Positions 33,101-42,085 of a stretch of DNA of 64,000 bases are shown in pieces. Under the pieces are notes generated by a model, which saw nothing but the letters and a program-made list of their open reading frames with translations, was not told the origin of the DNA and made no database searches. The stretch is from assembly GCA_965201045.1 (NCBI GenBank), contig OZ241746.1, positions 1,736,001-1,800,000 of the forward strand, in the 5' to 3' direction. Made by a program: the position numbers and the translations under genes. The stretch is from JAPORK01 sp026710285. Lineage in GTDB: Bacteria > Pseudomonadota > Gammaproteobacteria > Pseudomonadales > Endozoicomonadaceae. Within the stretch, counting starts at the first letter, position 1. Every line of letters starts with the position of its first letter.

Positions 33101-35642
33101 CCGGCTTATCCAGCACATTAGCACGTAGTACAGAAATAACTGAGTGATGCCGGGACTTATCCAAACGATAACTGACAATGCACCGGTCAGGATCACTATA
33201 CTTTTTTACAATTGTTTCCCCGTCAGGCAGATAAGTGCGTGTCACGTGTCCCATATCATTATAATGAAACCGGGTAACCAGAGGGTGAGCTATATCTTGA
33301 TTATCAATTGTATAAGCTGTTTTACTAATTACACGACCATAATTATCATAAGTAACATGTTCTACTGGTCGCCACTGACCAGGTAACATTTTTCCCTGTG
33401 CAGATATGGCTTCAGCAAATACACTCAATGGTTTGCCGGAACCATCAAAAATTATTTTCTTCTGCAGACCATTTGCAGCAGTAATAATGAGCTGATTAAG
33501 TGATTCTGATGCAGTATACTGATAGCGTTCGCTGGTTGCAAAAGGTGTTCCTGTAGCAAAATCAGTTTGTATCAGGCGTCCCCGGTTATCATAATGATAA
33601 CGAATAATATTTTTGCCTTCAGCATCACGACGTCTAAGTACCTGATTGGTGAAGAGACTAATCGTCTCTGACGGTGATTGTCGCCACGTATCATCACTCA
33701 GTTTAATCGTTGAATAGATGGTTCTGCTGTAATCATCTGTATTAAAAAAATAATGGTAGGTCCGGGTAACAGTTTTCAGTTTTGTATTAACTGCGGTTAT
33801 TCCAGTTAAAGTCTGTTGTTGTAATAATCCATAAGTAAAGCTGTTTTGTTTATCATGATAATAATGATTTGTTGTAATAAATTCTTCGTTGCCTGACTGC
33901 AGCACTTTTCGTGCCAGCACTAAGATATAACCATTACCATTAATATTATCTTGCTTGCGATAATAGTTATGCGTGCTAACCGGAGCTAACCTGGATGGTT
34001 CGGTTACTTTATAAGAAGGATAATGGATAACTGATTCCACAGGTGTATTCAAAGACCACTCAGCAGGTTGTGCCGGACAGGCTGTATCACCATGAATAGG
34101 ACAATAAGTTATTTTGTCTTTTCGTCCGTAAGTATCGGTTGTACTGGTAAGCCGACCTTCTGAATCATACGCCTTTGTTTCTGTATTGACAGAAGGCTGA
34201 CCTGAAGAACCTCCCCAGTCTTTGGTAACCACTTTTAGTGGTAAGCTGTAAGTTGCTGGTAAATCTTCAAAGCTGGTCTGTGAACAACCATCATACTGAT
34301 TGGTATTGCAAAAAAAATTGTGCATTTCTGAAAGTAACTTACCACTTTTTTTACTAATCAGCTGTGCATTGATTAACAGATGATATTTATTGTAAGTTCT
34401 AATCTGCTTAACAAGTCCGTTATCCTTTGTCGTTTGATAAGTATAATTAACTGGTGCTTCAAATAAATCATCTGTAGCTATGCCTGATAATCGCTCCAAT
34501 CCTGAATTAAATCCAAGATAGTTATGTTCATTATGACTACTCTGGTCATATGCATAGTTAATCACTCTTTCGGGTTGAAAAGATCCGGGATTTATAACTT
34601 CTCTGACCACAACGCATGAAGCATTTATTCTTCCGTTGTCATTTAATGCTATTTTCATCGCATTATTGCAATTATAGGTGATATGCTTCTCCATACCGGA
34701 AGAGTAACGGAGACTGTTCAGCAGTTTGTTATGGTAACTAATATGAAGACCCAGATCTGACTGATTTCTGGTGCTTTGCAAAGTAACGTCACGTAACTCG
34801 TTATTAAAAAAAGACAGATTAATTATTACTGGTTTACCATCGTTGCCGTGACTGATTACACTAAGATAATTTTCATGCCAAAACAGATCAATTTTATTAC
34901 CTTGATCATCGCTGACAGCAGTGAGTTGATGTGTTCCCGATCGATAAGAAAAATTGACTCCTCTGCCATCCTGCTGTTCCAGTCTTATTTCGTAGCCATG
35001 ATGATTAAGTATTTCCTGCAAGCCATTGGCATAAGTGATGCGGAAATGATTTTTTTTGCTGCCATCGATCTGTAGATCATGTAGTTTATGGTAGCGGGGC
35101 CACCAGTGACCATCAAAGGTTTGTTGTAAATTAAAACTTTGCCCCTGAGAAGTGAACAGCTGATTATTTTGTGGATTAAAATGAGTCAGGTTCCAGCTCC
35201 ATCCCTTTCCCAGATTATCCGGATTACCTGTGCTGTTGCTGTTGTAATTAACTTCCAGATTGATATTTGGTCCATGCCCTGTATTGCTGATCAGGCTGCC
35301 TGCTCTTATATAAACAAAAAACAGACCTGTCCTGGGGTCTGTCTGGGTATTAAATGTTTTCTGAAAATTAAAGGCATTGGACCATAAAGCAGAACCCACT
35401 TCTTCTCCACTGAGTCTTTCTTTATTATTTTGATTTTTTTTTGGTTGATTACTCTTGTGCTGAAATTGCGTTATTGCTTTATGAATTTTGTATGCAGGTG
35501 AAGCTGAAGATATCATCAGGCAGATCTGAACAGGTAGAAAAAACAAAATGAAAAATATAGATGTATATGTACGTATATAATTATAAGACAATATTGACAT
35601 AGATATGTTACCATTAGAGTAATTATATGTAGTTCCATACAA
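30177..35642 (-). CDS. RHS/YD-repeat protein 1, tip class A
   Basis: A giant protein of 1,821 residues; the start at 35600 (MSILSYNYIRTYTS) matches the other copies better and removes 14 residues. It has a signal peptide (FFILFFLPVQICLMISSASP) and an N-terminal domain with DPRTGLFFVYIRAGSLISNT. A long YD-repeat barrel follows (YDSEGRLTSTTD, YDNRGRLIQTDF, YDGFGRAFSVTD and many more). The core ends LGAGHRVYNPGQRCFTSEDP with NPIMNTDPSGN at about 1437-1482. Hydrophobic segments lie at about 1490-1600. After a conserved MEMRHFVEDDDKGRIPVG comes a class-A tip of about 185 residues (AIVIGQTLADRKKFIGF, MGDAGPLEVSAI) of unknown function. In RHS proteins the barrel encloses a toxic tip. No immunity gene follows. 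Confidence 0.88.
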   Translation of the reverse strand: MYGTTYNYSNGNISMSILSYNYIRTYTSIFFILFFLPVQICLMISSASPAYKIHKAITQFQHKSNQPKKNQNNKERLSGEEVGSALWSNAFNFQKTFNTQTDPRTGLFFVYIRAGSLISNTGHGPNINLEVNYNSNSTGNPDNLGKGWSWNLTHFNPQNNQLFTSQGQSFNLQQTFDGHWWPRYHKLHDLQIDGSKKNHFRITYANGLQEILNHHGYEIRLEQQDGRGVNFSYRSGTHQLTAVSDDQGNKIDLFWHENYLSVISHGNDGKPVIINLSFFNNELRDVTLQSTRNQSDLGLHISYHNKLLNSLRYSSGMEKHITYNCNNAMKIALNDNGRINASCVVVREVINPGSFQPERVINYAYDQSSHNEHNYLGFNSGLERLSGIATDDLFEAPVNYTYQTTKDNGLVKQIRTYNKYHLLINAQLISKKSGKLLSEMHNFFCNTNQYDGCSQTSFEDLPATYSLPLKVVTKDWGGSSGQPSVNTETKAYDSEGRLTSTTDTYGRKDKITYCPIHGDTACPAQPAEWSLNTPVESVIHYPSYKVTEPSRLAPVSTHNYYRKQDNINGNGYILVLARKVLQSGNEEFITTNHYYHDKQNSFTYGLLQQQTLTGITAVNTKLKTVTRTYHYFFNTDDYSRTIYSTIKLSDDTWRQSPSETISLFTNQVLRRRDAEGKNIIRYHYDNRGRLIQTDFATGTPFATSERYQYTASESLNQLIITAANGLQKKIIFDGSGKPLSVFAEAISAQGKMLPGQWRPVEHVTYDNYGRVISKTAYTIDNQDIAHPLVTRFHYNDMGHVTRTYLPDGETIVKKYSDPDRCIVSYRLDKSRHHSVISVLRANVLDKPVIQSILPASVTIADSIKKLCLNSNLLPKAKTVTTRYDGFGRAFSVTDAQGRVISKHFDLWGRVSDIVDPVGDKLHNVYNLTGQVIQKWAQPARDKYNYLLDSIEYNAAGDLLWQAKEDGKRTLYNYTSDGKLKASTTPSGNTILWMYNVLNLPVSEYVNKRQLLKISFDHLSRRIIKKNDITGTTTYHYSDDGKLQQVNHSGEHGYPDYHLDWRYNQNRQLISTTDLSGNSIHTEYDIFGRISSLYYQPINHKKQLLYHPVYDGFSRIVSVRYGSGMQRIIHYNENDQQDKIVDTLEGKILSKWQYRYDKIGNIVSIRQSVGKDQQAILYYTYDLLDNLTAMRCTGSARLSLCPRETRFAGSGLKQAPIITRQSYTFNALNRLIQLNEQLTDADQNKTLRKITAYHYFIKTPLRLQQINVQWNNEQPVEHSLSYDVSGNMVSDSKENLLTYNAFNQITDVTTSKGQHSHYVYDGSGREAKAVTSTGNIRYLIYISKHLAGEKFYNSDSKLHTVDYLGAAKIIDGTVHEYYEKNYKGDIAGILTKTKKGNYHLSQLNIYSPYGRVWHSIPESADLPLYQQTLQGFDGEQTDPSTGWQFLGAGHRVYNPGQRCFTSEDPVGGGYAFGSNNPIMNTDPSGNIPHWLGNVFSALNYAGTLGFAALHRRWAMITGTVLMMGLSTFAAVAALVAEKAPPLLTAATAGYTAGINGIFIVSAAAPNKGLNIAGAIVGGIDVAVTLATAGTGIASAGASWVKRIMNVETDGIITGNKTRRVVMEMRHFVEDDDKGRIPVGANDDILAVQNLNRMNILWKDLFRDCVQDMTRTDIPALLGIARRTTKRISKGVLDDLLKLENEVKTGVAAQITYDNMVDKLVKSFGDFKLYTPAIRIEHILPEGSEAIVIGQTLADRKKFIGFISYLDNSLYGRPHDKRYWMTYQVTENNTITLADETHDMIMGDAGPLEVSAILVLNLGLYTG

Positions 35643-35888
35643 AACAGATGTTTATTTTATTTGAAATACTCTTTAATCAGACCGGCATAACAAATATTGA
35701 GAATTTAAGTGCTTGAATATAAAACATAAAAGACAAATAGATAAAAGACCAAATAATATAAGAAAAAAGTCAGATTGTTTTTGGTAATTTAAAGCAGATG
35801 CTGGTGTAGAGTCTGTAAAGAGCAACACTAGTTTTGTGACCATCAATAATTTTTGATAATGCTCAGTTCATAGAAGAGTTTGACCGCG

Positions 35889-38800
35889 TCAGTATCTACC
35901 TAAACGTAGAATAGCATCTGCTTTTAAAGGACCTTCAGCTCCCATTAATACTGCATTGAAGTAACGATGAACACGAATATCACCATTGTCCACTCCTCTA
36001 TAAGCCTCATGCAGATACCAGCAATATGTTCTGTTAACACTACGAGTGGTAGAATGAGAATACACTAAATAACCAATGAATCTTTTTCCTGTTGCAGTCA
36101 TGTTTCCTATAACAATAGCAGGTGAATGCGAAGGCAAGATGTCTTCAACGTTAACACCATCATATAATTTGAAATCACCAAATTCTCTTGCAATTTTTTC
36201 AACTTCGTTATAATACATTTCATGTGTTGCTAAGTTTACCTTTACTCTATTTTCTAATATTATTAAATCAAACAGTGAATCTTTATCTATTGGTTTCTTT
36301 AATTTAAATGCAATAGCTAATAGTGATGATATATGAGTATGTGTCATTTCTTGCACATGACTACTAAAGTGATTATGCCAAATGCTATTCAATTCACCTC
36401 GATTTTGTATTGAAAAATAGACTGGAGGTGGTCTTCCAACAGGAATCCGCCCTTTATCATCATCTTCAACAAAATGCCTCATCTCCATAACTACTCTTCT
36501 TGTTTTGTTACCCGTAATTATGCCATCTGTTTCAACATTCATAATTCTTTTAACCCAGGAAGCGCCTGCACTGGCAATGCCTGTGCCTGCTGTAGCCAGT
36601 GTAACCGCAACATCGATACCACCGACAATTGCACCTGCTATATTCAGCCCTTTATTAGGTGCAGCTGCAGATGCAATAAAAACGCCGTTTATGCCAGCTG
36701 TATAACCTGCAGTTGCGGCAGTTAATAATGGTGGAGCTTCTTCAGCTACAAGTGCAGCAACAGCTGCAAAAGTGCTTAATCCCATCATCAGAACTGTTCC
36801 GGTTATCATTGCCCATCTGCGGTGCAGGGCTGCAAAGCCTAATGTTCCCGCATAATTGAGTGCACTAAGTACATTTCCTAGCCAGTGTGGTATATTCCCA
36901 GAAGGGTCGGTATTCATAATGGGATTATTACTTCCAAAAGCATAACCACCACCCACAGGGTCTTCACTGGTAAAACAGCGCTGACCTGGATTATAAACTC
37001 TGTGACCAGCACCTAAGAATTGCCAGCCTGTAGAAGGATCTGTTTGTTCACCATCAAACCCTTGTAAAGTCTGTTGATATAATGGTAAGTCAGCAGATTC
37101 TGGTATGCTGTGCCAAACCCTACCGTAGGGGCTGTAAATATTCAGTTGACTTAAATGATAGTTACCTTTCTTTGTCTTTGTTAGTATACCAGCGATATCA
37201 CCTTTGTAGTTTTTTTCGTAATATTCATGGACGGTGCCGTCAATGATTTTAGCAGCTCCCAAGTAATCAACCGTATGTAGTTTACTGTCAGAATTATAAA
37301 ATTTTTCACCAGCCAGATGTTTACTTATATAAATCAGATAACGGATATTACCAGTTGATGTAACTGCTTTAGCTTCTCTGCCACTTCCATCATAAACATA
37401 ATGGCTATGTTGTCCTTTTGGTGTAGTAACATCAGTTATCTGATTAAACGCATTGTACGTCAACAGATTTTCTTCACTATCAGAAACCATATTACCAGAA
37501 ACATCATAGAAAAGTGAATGTGCCGCTGGCTGTTCAATGTTCCACTGTGTATTAATTCGTTGCAGACGTAATGGTGTTTTAATAAAATAGTGATAAGCAG
37601 TAATTTTTCTCAGCATTTTATTTTGATTTACATTTATTAGCTGTTCGTTAAGCTGAATCAGTCTGTTTAGTGCATTAAAAGTATACGATTGTCTGGTAAT
37701 GACAGGCGCCTTCTTTAAGCCTGAACCGGTAAAGTGGGTTTCTCTTGGGCACAGAGGTAAACGGGCAGAACCGGTACAACGCATAGAGGTTAAGTTGTCC
37801 AGCAGGTCATAGGTATAATAGAGTATTGCCTGCTGATTTTTACCTACACTTTGTCTTATGGACACAATGTTACCAATTTTATCATAGCGATACTGCCACT
37901 TTGATAATATTTTCCCTTTCAGCATATCAATTATCTTATCCTGCTGGTCATTCTCGTTATAATGAATAATACGTTGCATACCACTGCCATAACGAGCAGA
38001 AACAAGGCGTGAAAAATCATCATAAATCGGATGATACAGTAACTGTTTTTTATGATTAACGGGCTGATAATACAGACTACTGATACGTCCAAAAATATCA
38101 TAGTCTGTCTGTATACTGTTACCTGAAAGATCTGTAGTGCTGATTAACTGCCGGTTTTGATTATATCGCCAGTCTAAATGATAATCCGGATATCCGTGTT
38201 CCCCGGAGTGATTAACCTGCTGTAATTTGCCGTCATCACTGTAATGATAAGTGGTGGTTCCTGTTATATCATTTTTTTTAATAATACGCCTGGACAAGTG
38301 ATCAAAACTTATTTTTAATAGCTGACGTTTATTTACATATTCGCTGACAGGTAAGTTTAAAACATTGTACATCCATGAGATTGTATTTCCTGATGGTGTT
38401 GTACTTGCTTTTAATTTACCGTCTGCAGTATATGTATATAGTGTACGTTTTCCGCCTTCTTTATCTTGCCATAAAAGATCACCGGCTGCATTATATTCAG
38501 CTGAATCAAGCAGATAGTTATGCTTATCTCTGGCAGGCTGTGCCCATTTTTGTATAACCTGACCTGTCAGATTATATACGTTGTGTAGTTTATCTCCGAC
38601 AGGGTCAACAATATCGCTTACCCGTCCCCACAGATCAAAATGCTTACTGATTACTCTTCCCTGTGCATCAGTAACTGAAAAAGCTCTTCCAAAACCGTCA
38701 TAACGTGTTGTAACGGTTTTGGCTTCAGGCAGAAGGTTGCTATTTAGACAAAGTTTTTTGATTGAATCCGCAATGGTAACAGAAGCAGGCAATATGCTCT

Positions 38801-41342
38801 GTATAACCGGCTTATCCAGCACATTAGCACGTAGTACAGAAATAACTGAATGATGCTGGTGCTTATCCAGACAATAACTGACAATACACCGGTCAGGATC
38901 ACTATACTCTTTAATAATTGTTTCTCCGTCAGGCAGATCAGTACGTGTTACATGTCCCATGTCATTATAATGAAACCAGGTAATCAGTGGATGAACTATA
39001 CCATGGTCATCAATTGTGTAAGCTATTTTATCAATTACACGACCATAATTATCATAAGTAACATGTTCTACTGGTCGCCACTGACCAGGTAACATTTTTC
39101 CCTGTGCAGATATGGCTTCAGCAAATACACTCAATGGTTTACCGGAACCATCAAAAATTATTTTCTTCTGCAGACCATTTGCAGCAGTAATAATGAGCTG
39201 ATTAAGTGATTCTGATACAGTATACTGATAGTGTTCACTACTTGCAAAAAGTGTTCCTGTAGCAAAATCAGTTTGTATCAGGCGTCCCTGGTTATCATAA
39301 TGATAACGAATAATATTTTTGCCTTCAGCATCACGACGTCTAAGTACCTGATTGGTGAAGAGGCTGATCGTCTCCACTGGTGATTGTCGCCACGTATCAT
39401 CACTCAGTTTAATCATTGAATAGCTGGTTCTGCTGTAATCATCTGTATTAAAAAAATAATGGTAGGTACTGGTAACAGTTTTTAGTTTTGCATTAACTGT
39501 TGTTGTTCCGGTTAAAGTCTGTTGTTGTAATAATCCATAGGTAAAGCTGTTTTGTTTATCATTATAATAATTGTTTGTTGTGATAAATTCTTCATTGCCT
39601 GATTGCATCACTTTTCGTGCCAGTACTAAAATATAACCATCACCATTAATATTATCTTGCTTGCAATAATAGTTATGCGTGCTAACCGGAGCTAACCTGG
39701 ATGGTTCGGTTACTTTATAAGAAGGATAATGGATAACTGATTCCACAGGTGTATTCAAAGACCACTCAGCAGGTTGTGCCGGACAGGCTGTATCACCACG
39801 AATAGGACAATAAATTATTTTGTCTTTTCGTCCGTAAGTATCGGTTGTACTGGTAAGCCGACCTTCTGAATCATACGCCTTTGTTTCTGTATTGACAGAA
39901 GGCTGACCTGAAGAACCTCCCCAGTCTTTGGTAACCACTTTTAGTGGTAAGCTGTAAGTTGCTGGTAAATCTGCAAAGCTGGTCTGTGAGCAACCATCAT
40001 ACTGATCAGTATTACAAAAAAAGTTGTGCATTTCTGAAAGTAATTTACCACTTTTTTCACTAATTAACTGTGCATTGATTAACAGATGATATTTATTGTA
40101 AGTTCTAATCTGCTTAACAAGTCCATTATCCTCTGTCGTTTGATAAGTATAATTAACTGGTGCTTCAAATAAATCATCTGTAGCTATGCATGATAATCGC
40201 TCCAATCCTGAATTAAATCCAAGATAGTTATGTTCATTATGGCTACTCTGGTCATATGCATAGTTAATCACTCTTTTGGGTTGAAAAGATCCGGGATTTA
40301 TAACTTCTCTGATCACAACACACAAAGCATGAATTTTACCTGTACCATTTAATGCAATTCTCATCGCATGATTGCAATCATAGATGATATATTTTTCCAT
40401 ACCGGAAGAGTAATGGAGAATGTTAAGCAGGTTGTCATGGTAACTAATATGCAGACCAGGATCTGACTGATTTTTGTTGCTTTGTAAAGTAATGTCACAT
40501 AATTTATTATTAATAAAAGACAGATTAATTCTTATTGGTTTGCCATCACTGTCGCGACTAATTACAGTAAGATAATTTTCGTGCCAGAGCAGAATGATTT
40601 TATAACCCAGATCATCATAGATAGCAGTGAGTTGATGTGTTCCTGTTCGGTAAGAAAAATTAACCCCTCTGCCATCCTGTTGTTCCAGTCTTATTTCGTA
40701 GCCATGATGGTTAAGTATTTCTCGTAAGCCATTGGCATAAGTGATGCGCAAGTGATTTTTTTTGCTGCCATCGATCTGTAGATCATGCAATTTATGGTAG
40801 CGGGGCCACCAGCGACCATCAAAGGTTTGTTGTAAATTGAAACTCTGCCCCTGAGAAGTAAACAACTGATTATTTTGTGGATTAAAATGAGTCAGGTTCC
40901 AGCTCCACCCCTGTCCCAGATTATCCGGATTACTTGTACTGTTGCTGTTGTAATTAATTTCCAGGTTAATGTTTGGTCCATGTCCTGTGTTACTGATCAG
41001 ACTGCCTGCTCTTATATGAGCAAAAAATAGACCAGTTCTGGGGTCTACCTGGGTATTCCATGCTTTCTGAAAATTAAAAGCATTGGACCACAAAGCAGAA
41101 TTAGCTTCTTCTCCACTCAGATTTTTCTTATTATGGTAATTAGCTCTTTGCAAAAAAGGGTCTCGGTATTTTTGCTGTTTACTATTTTTTTCTTTATTCT
41201 GTACTAATGCTGCATGTATTTTGTATGCAGATGCCGTAGAAGAAATTAACAGAAAGAATTGTGCAGGCAGAAAAAACAAGATGAATAATATTACATTTTT
41301 ATACGTGTATTTATAATCTAATACTGCCATAAATGCTACCAC
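35889..41342 (-). CDS. RHS/YD-repeat protein 2, tip class B
   Basis: An 1,817-residue paralogue of protein 1, with MAVLDYKYTYKN at 41330 as an alternative start. Long blocks of DNA are almost identical to gene 1, including the stretch from the core through the hydrophobic region to DKGRIPVG. The tip (about residues 1634-1817) then switches to class B: RPPPVYFSIQNRGELNSIWH, LFDLIILENRVKVNL, FGDFKLYDGVNVEDILP, AIVIGNMTATGKRFIGY and MGAEGPLKADAI. The signal peptide is FILFFLPAQFFLLISSTASA. The gap to gene 1 (246 bp) has no reading frame for an immunity protein. Function of the tip is unknown. Confidence 0.88.
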   Translation of the reverse strand: MVAFMAVLDYKYTYKNVILFILFFLPAQFFLLISSTASAYKIHAALVQNKEKNSKQQKYRDPFLQRANYHNKKNLSGEEANSALWSNAFNFQKAWNTQVDPRTGLFFAHIRAGSLISNTGHGPNINLEINYNSNSTSNPDNLGQGWSWNLTHFNPQNNQLFTSQGQSFNLQQTFDGRWWPRYHKLHDLQIDGSKKNHLRITYANGLREILNHHGYEIRLEQQDGRGVNFSYRTGTHQLTAIYDDLGYKIILLWHENYLTVISRDSDGKPIRINLSFINNKLCDITLQSNKNQSDPGLHISYHDNLLNILHYSSGMEKYIIYDCNHAMRIALNGTGKIHALCVVIREVINPGSFQPKRVINYAYDQSSHNEHNYLGFNSGLERLSCIATDDLFEAPVNYTYQTTEDNGLVKQIRTYNKYHLLINAQLISEKSGKLLSEMHNFFCNTDQYDGCSQTSFADLPATYSLPLKVVTKDWGGSSGQPSVNTETKAYDSEGRLTSTTDTYGRKDKIIYCPIRGDTACPAQPAEWSLNTPVESVIHYPSYKVTEPSRLAPVSTHNYYCKQDNINGDGYILVLARKVMQSGNEEFITTNNYYNDKQNSFTYGLLQQQTLTGTTTVNAKLKTVTSTYHYFFNTDDYSRTSYSMIKLSDDTWRQSPVETISLFTNQVLRRRDAEGKNIIRYHYDNQGRLIQTDFATGTLFASSEHYQYTVSESLNQLIITAANGLQKKIIFDGSGKPLSVFAEAISAQGKMLPGQWRPVEHVTYDNYGRVIDKIAYTIDDHGIVHPLITWFHYNDMGHVTRTDLPDGETIIKEYSDPDRCIVSYCLDKHQHHSVISVLRANVLDKPVIQSILPASVTIADSIKKLCLNSNLLPEAKTVTTRYDGFGRAFSVTDAQGRVISKHFDLWGRVSDIVDPVGDKLHNVYNLTGQVIQKWAQPARDKHNYLLDSAEYNAAGDLLWQDKEGGKRTLYTYTADGKLKASTTPSGNTISWMYNVLNLPVSEYVNKRQLLKISFDHLSRRIIKKNDITGTTTYHYSDDGKLQQVNHSGEHGYPDYHLDWRYNQNRQLISTTDLSGNSIQTDYDIFGRISSLYYQPVNHKKQLLYHPIYDDFSRLVSARYGSGMQRIIHYNENDQQDKIIDMLKGKILSKWQYRYDKIGNIVSIRQSVGKNQQAILYYTYDLLDNLTSMRCTGSARLPLCPRETHFTGSGLKKAPVITRQSYTFNALNRLIQLNEQLINVNQNKMLRKITAYHYFIKTPLRLQRINTQWNIEQPAAHSLFYDVSGNMVSDSEENLLTYNAFNQITDVTTPKGQHSHYVYDGSGREAKAVTSTGNIRYLIYISKHLAGEKFYNSDSKLHTVDYLGAAKIIDGTVHEYYEKNYKGDIAGILTKTKKGNYHLSQLNIYSPYGRVWHSIPESADLPLYQQTLQGFDGEQTDPSTGWQFLGAGHRVYNPGQRCFTSEDPVGGGYAFGSNNPIMNTDPSGNIPHWLGNVLSALNYAGTLGFAALHRRWAMITGTVLMMGLSTFAAVAALVAEEAPPLLTAATAGYTAGINGVFIASAAAPNKGLNIAGAIVGGIDVAVTLATAGTGIASAGASWVKRIMNVETDGIITGNKTRRVVMEMRHFVEDDDKGRIPVGRPPPVYFSIQNRGELNSIWHNHFSSHVQEMTHTHISSLLAIAFKLKKPIDKDSLFDLIILENRVKVNLATHEMYYNEVEKIAREFGDFKLYDGVNVEDILPSHSPAIVIGNMTATGKRFIGYLVYSHSTTRSVNRTYCWYLHEAYRGVDNGDIRVHRYFNAVLMGAEGPLKADAILRLGRY

Positions 41343-41829
41343 TAATATTATCAGAACAATTATACGTAATTTAAAATAATGAAGAGATTTTTTATACAGG
41401 GATGATATAAGAACATTGCATTTATAGCATCCATAAGCAAAATGAATGTCGTAAATATTACATGAAAGTATAAAAAATTGATTCTAATATCATAGTAATT
41501 AAAAAAAACAGATGCATTAATCATTTTCTATTGCTTTAATGTATTGATTACAGAGAGTCATTATTTATACTCATCTAATTACATGTCATATGCAATATAA
41601 ATAAAAAAATAAATACATTGCTTTATTTTTATTTATGACAATTTACTGCTTCTGTACTGTCTTTGTTATCTGTTATTTTATTTATGCCGTTCGGATGGAC
41701 AATGAAAATTTTTCTGGATTTCTGCAAAAACAGTAATCCATTGGTATTTACAGCGTCTTTTCTGTAAGATTATATATGCTACAGATACTTTATATCTAAG
41801 ATTCTGGTTCTTGACATCCTCCCTAAAGG
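41343..41829. other. Intergenic upstream of RHS gene 2
   Basis: About 490 bp of AT-rich DNA carrying the likely promoter of RHS gene 2 near its left end. No gene is seen. At the right end TTGACATCCTCCCTAAAGG is the half-hairpin of an IS200/IS605-like terminus that continues after the MITE. Confidence 0.45.
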
Positions 41830-42066
41830 CTGTCTCTTAGTCACATTTTTTAAGTGCCGATTTTTGTTCACAGTTTTATTTTCTGCTGAATATATAAACC
41901 TTTACTGAATACACCGTGGGCTGAGCCTGTCGAAGCCCGGCTGCTTTTGACCTCTTGGCTTCGACAGGCTCAGCCCACGGGTTTATGCCAAAAAGACTGG
42001 TATATTCAGTAGCAGGCAACCTGCCAGGATAAAAGTCAGCATCTAAAAAATGTGAATAAGAGACAG
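41830..42066. mobile_element. MITE type 2 inside an IS200/IS605-like end
   Basis: A 237-bp element with ends CTGTCTCTTAGTCACATTTT and TGTGAATAAGAGACAG. The left flank CCCTAAAGG and nearby right flank CCCTGAAGG are similar and may be a decayed target duplication. Outside lie TTGACATCCT (left) and GGGCGAGGCTTTACGGCTTG (right), the two halves of an IS200/IS605-like terminal hairpin. The right half overlaps the 3' end of the ankyrin gene. Confidence 0.75.
41914..41980. repeat. REP-like palindrome, copy 8
   Basis: Palindromic core of the MITE at 41830-42066, with perfect arms and the type-2 loop. Confidence 0.85.
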
Positions 42067-42085
42067 GACCCTGAAGGGCGAGGCT

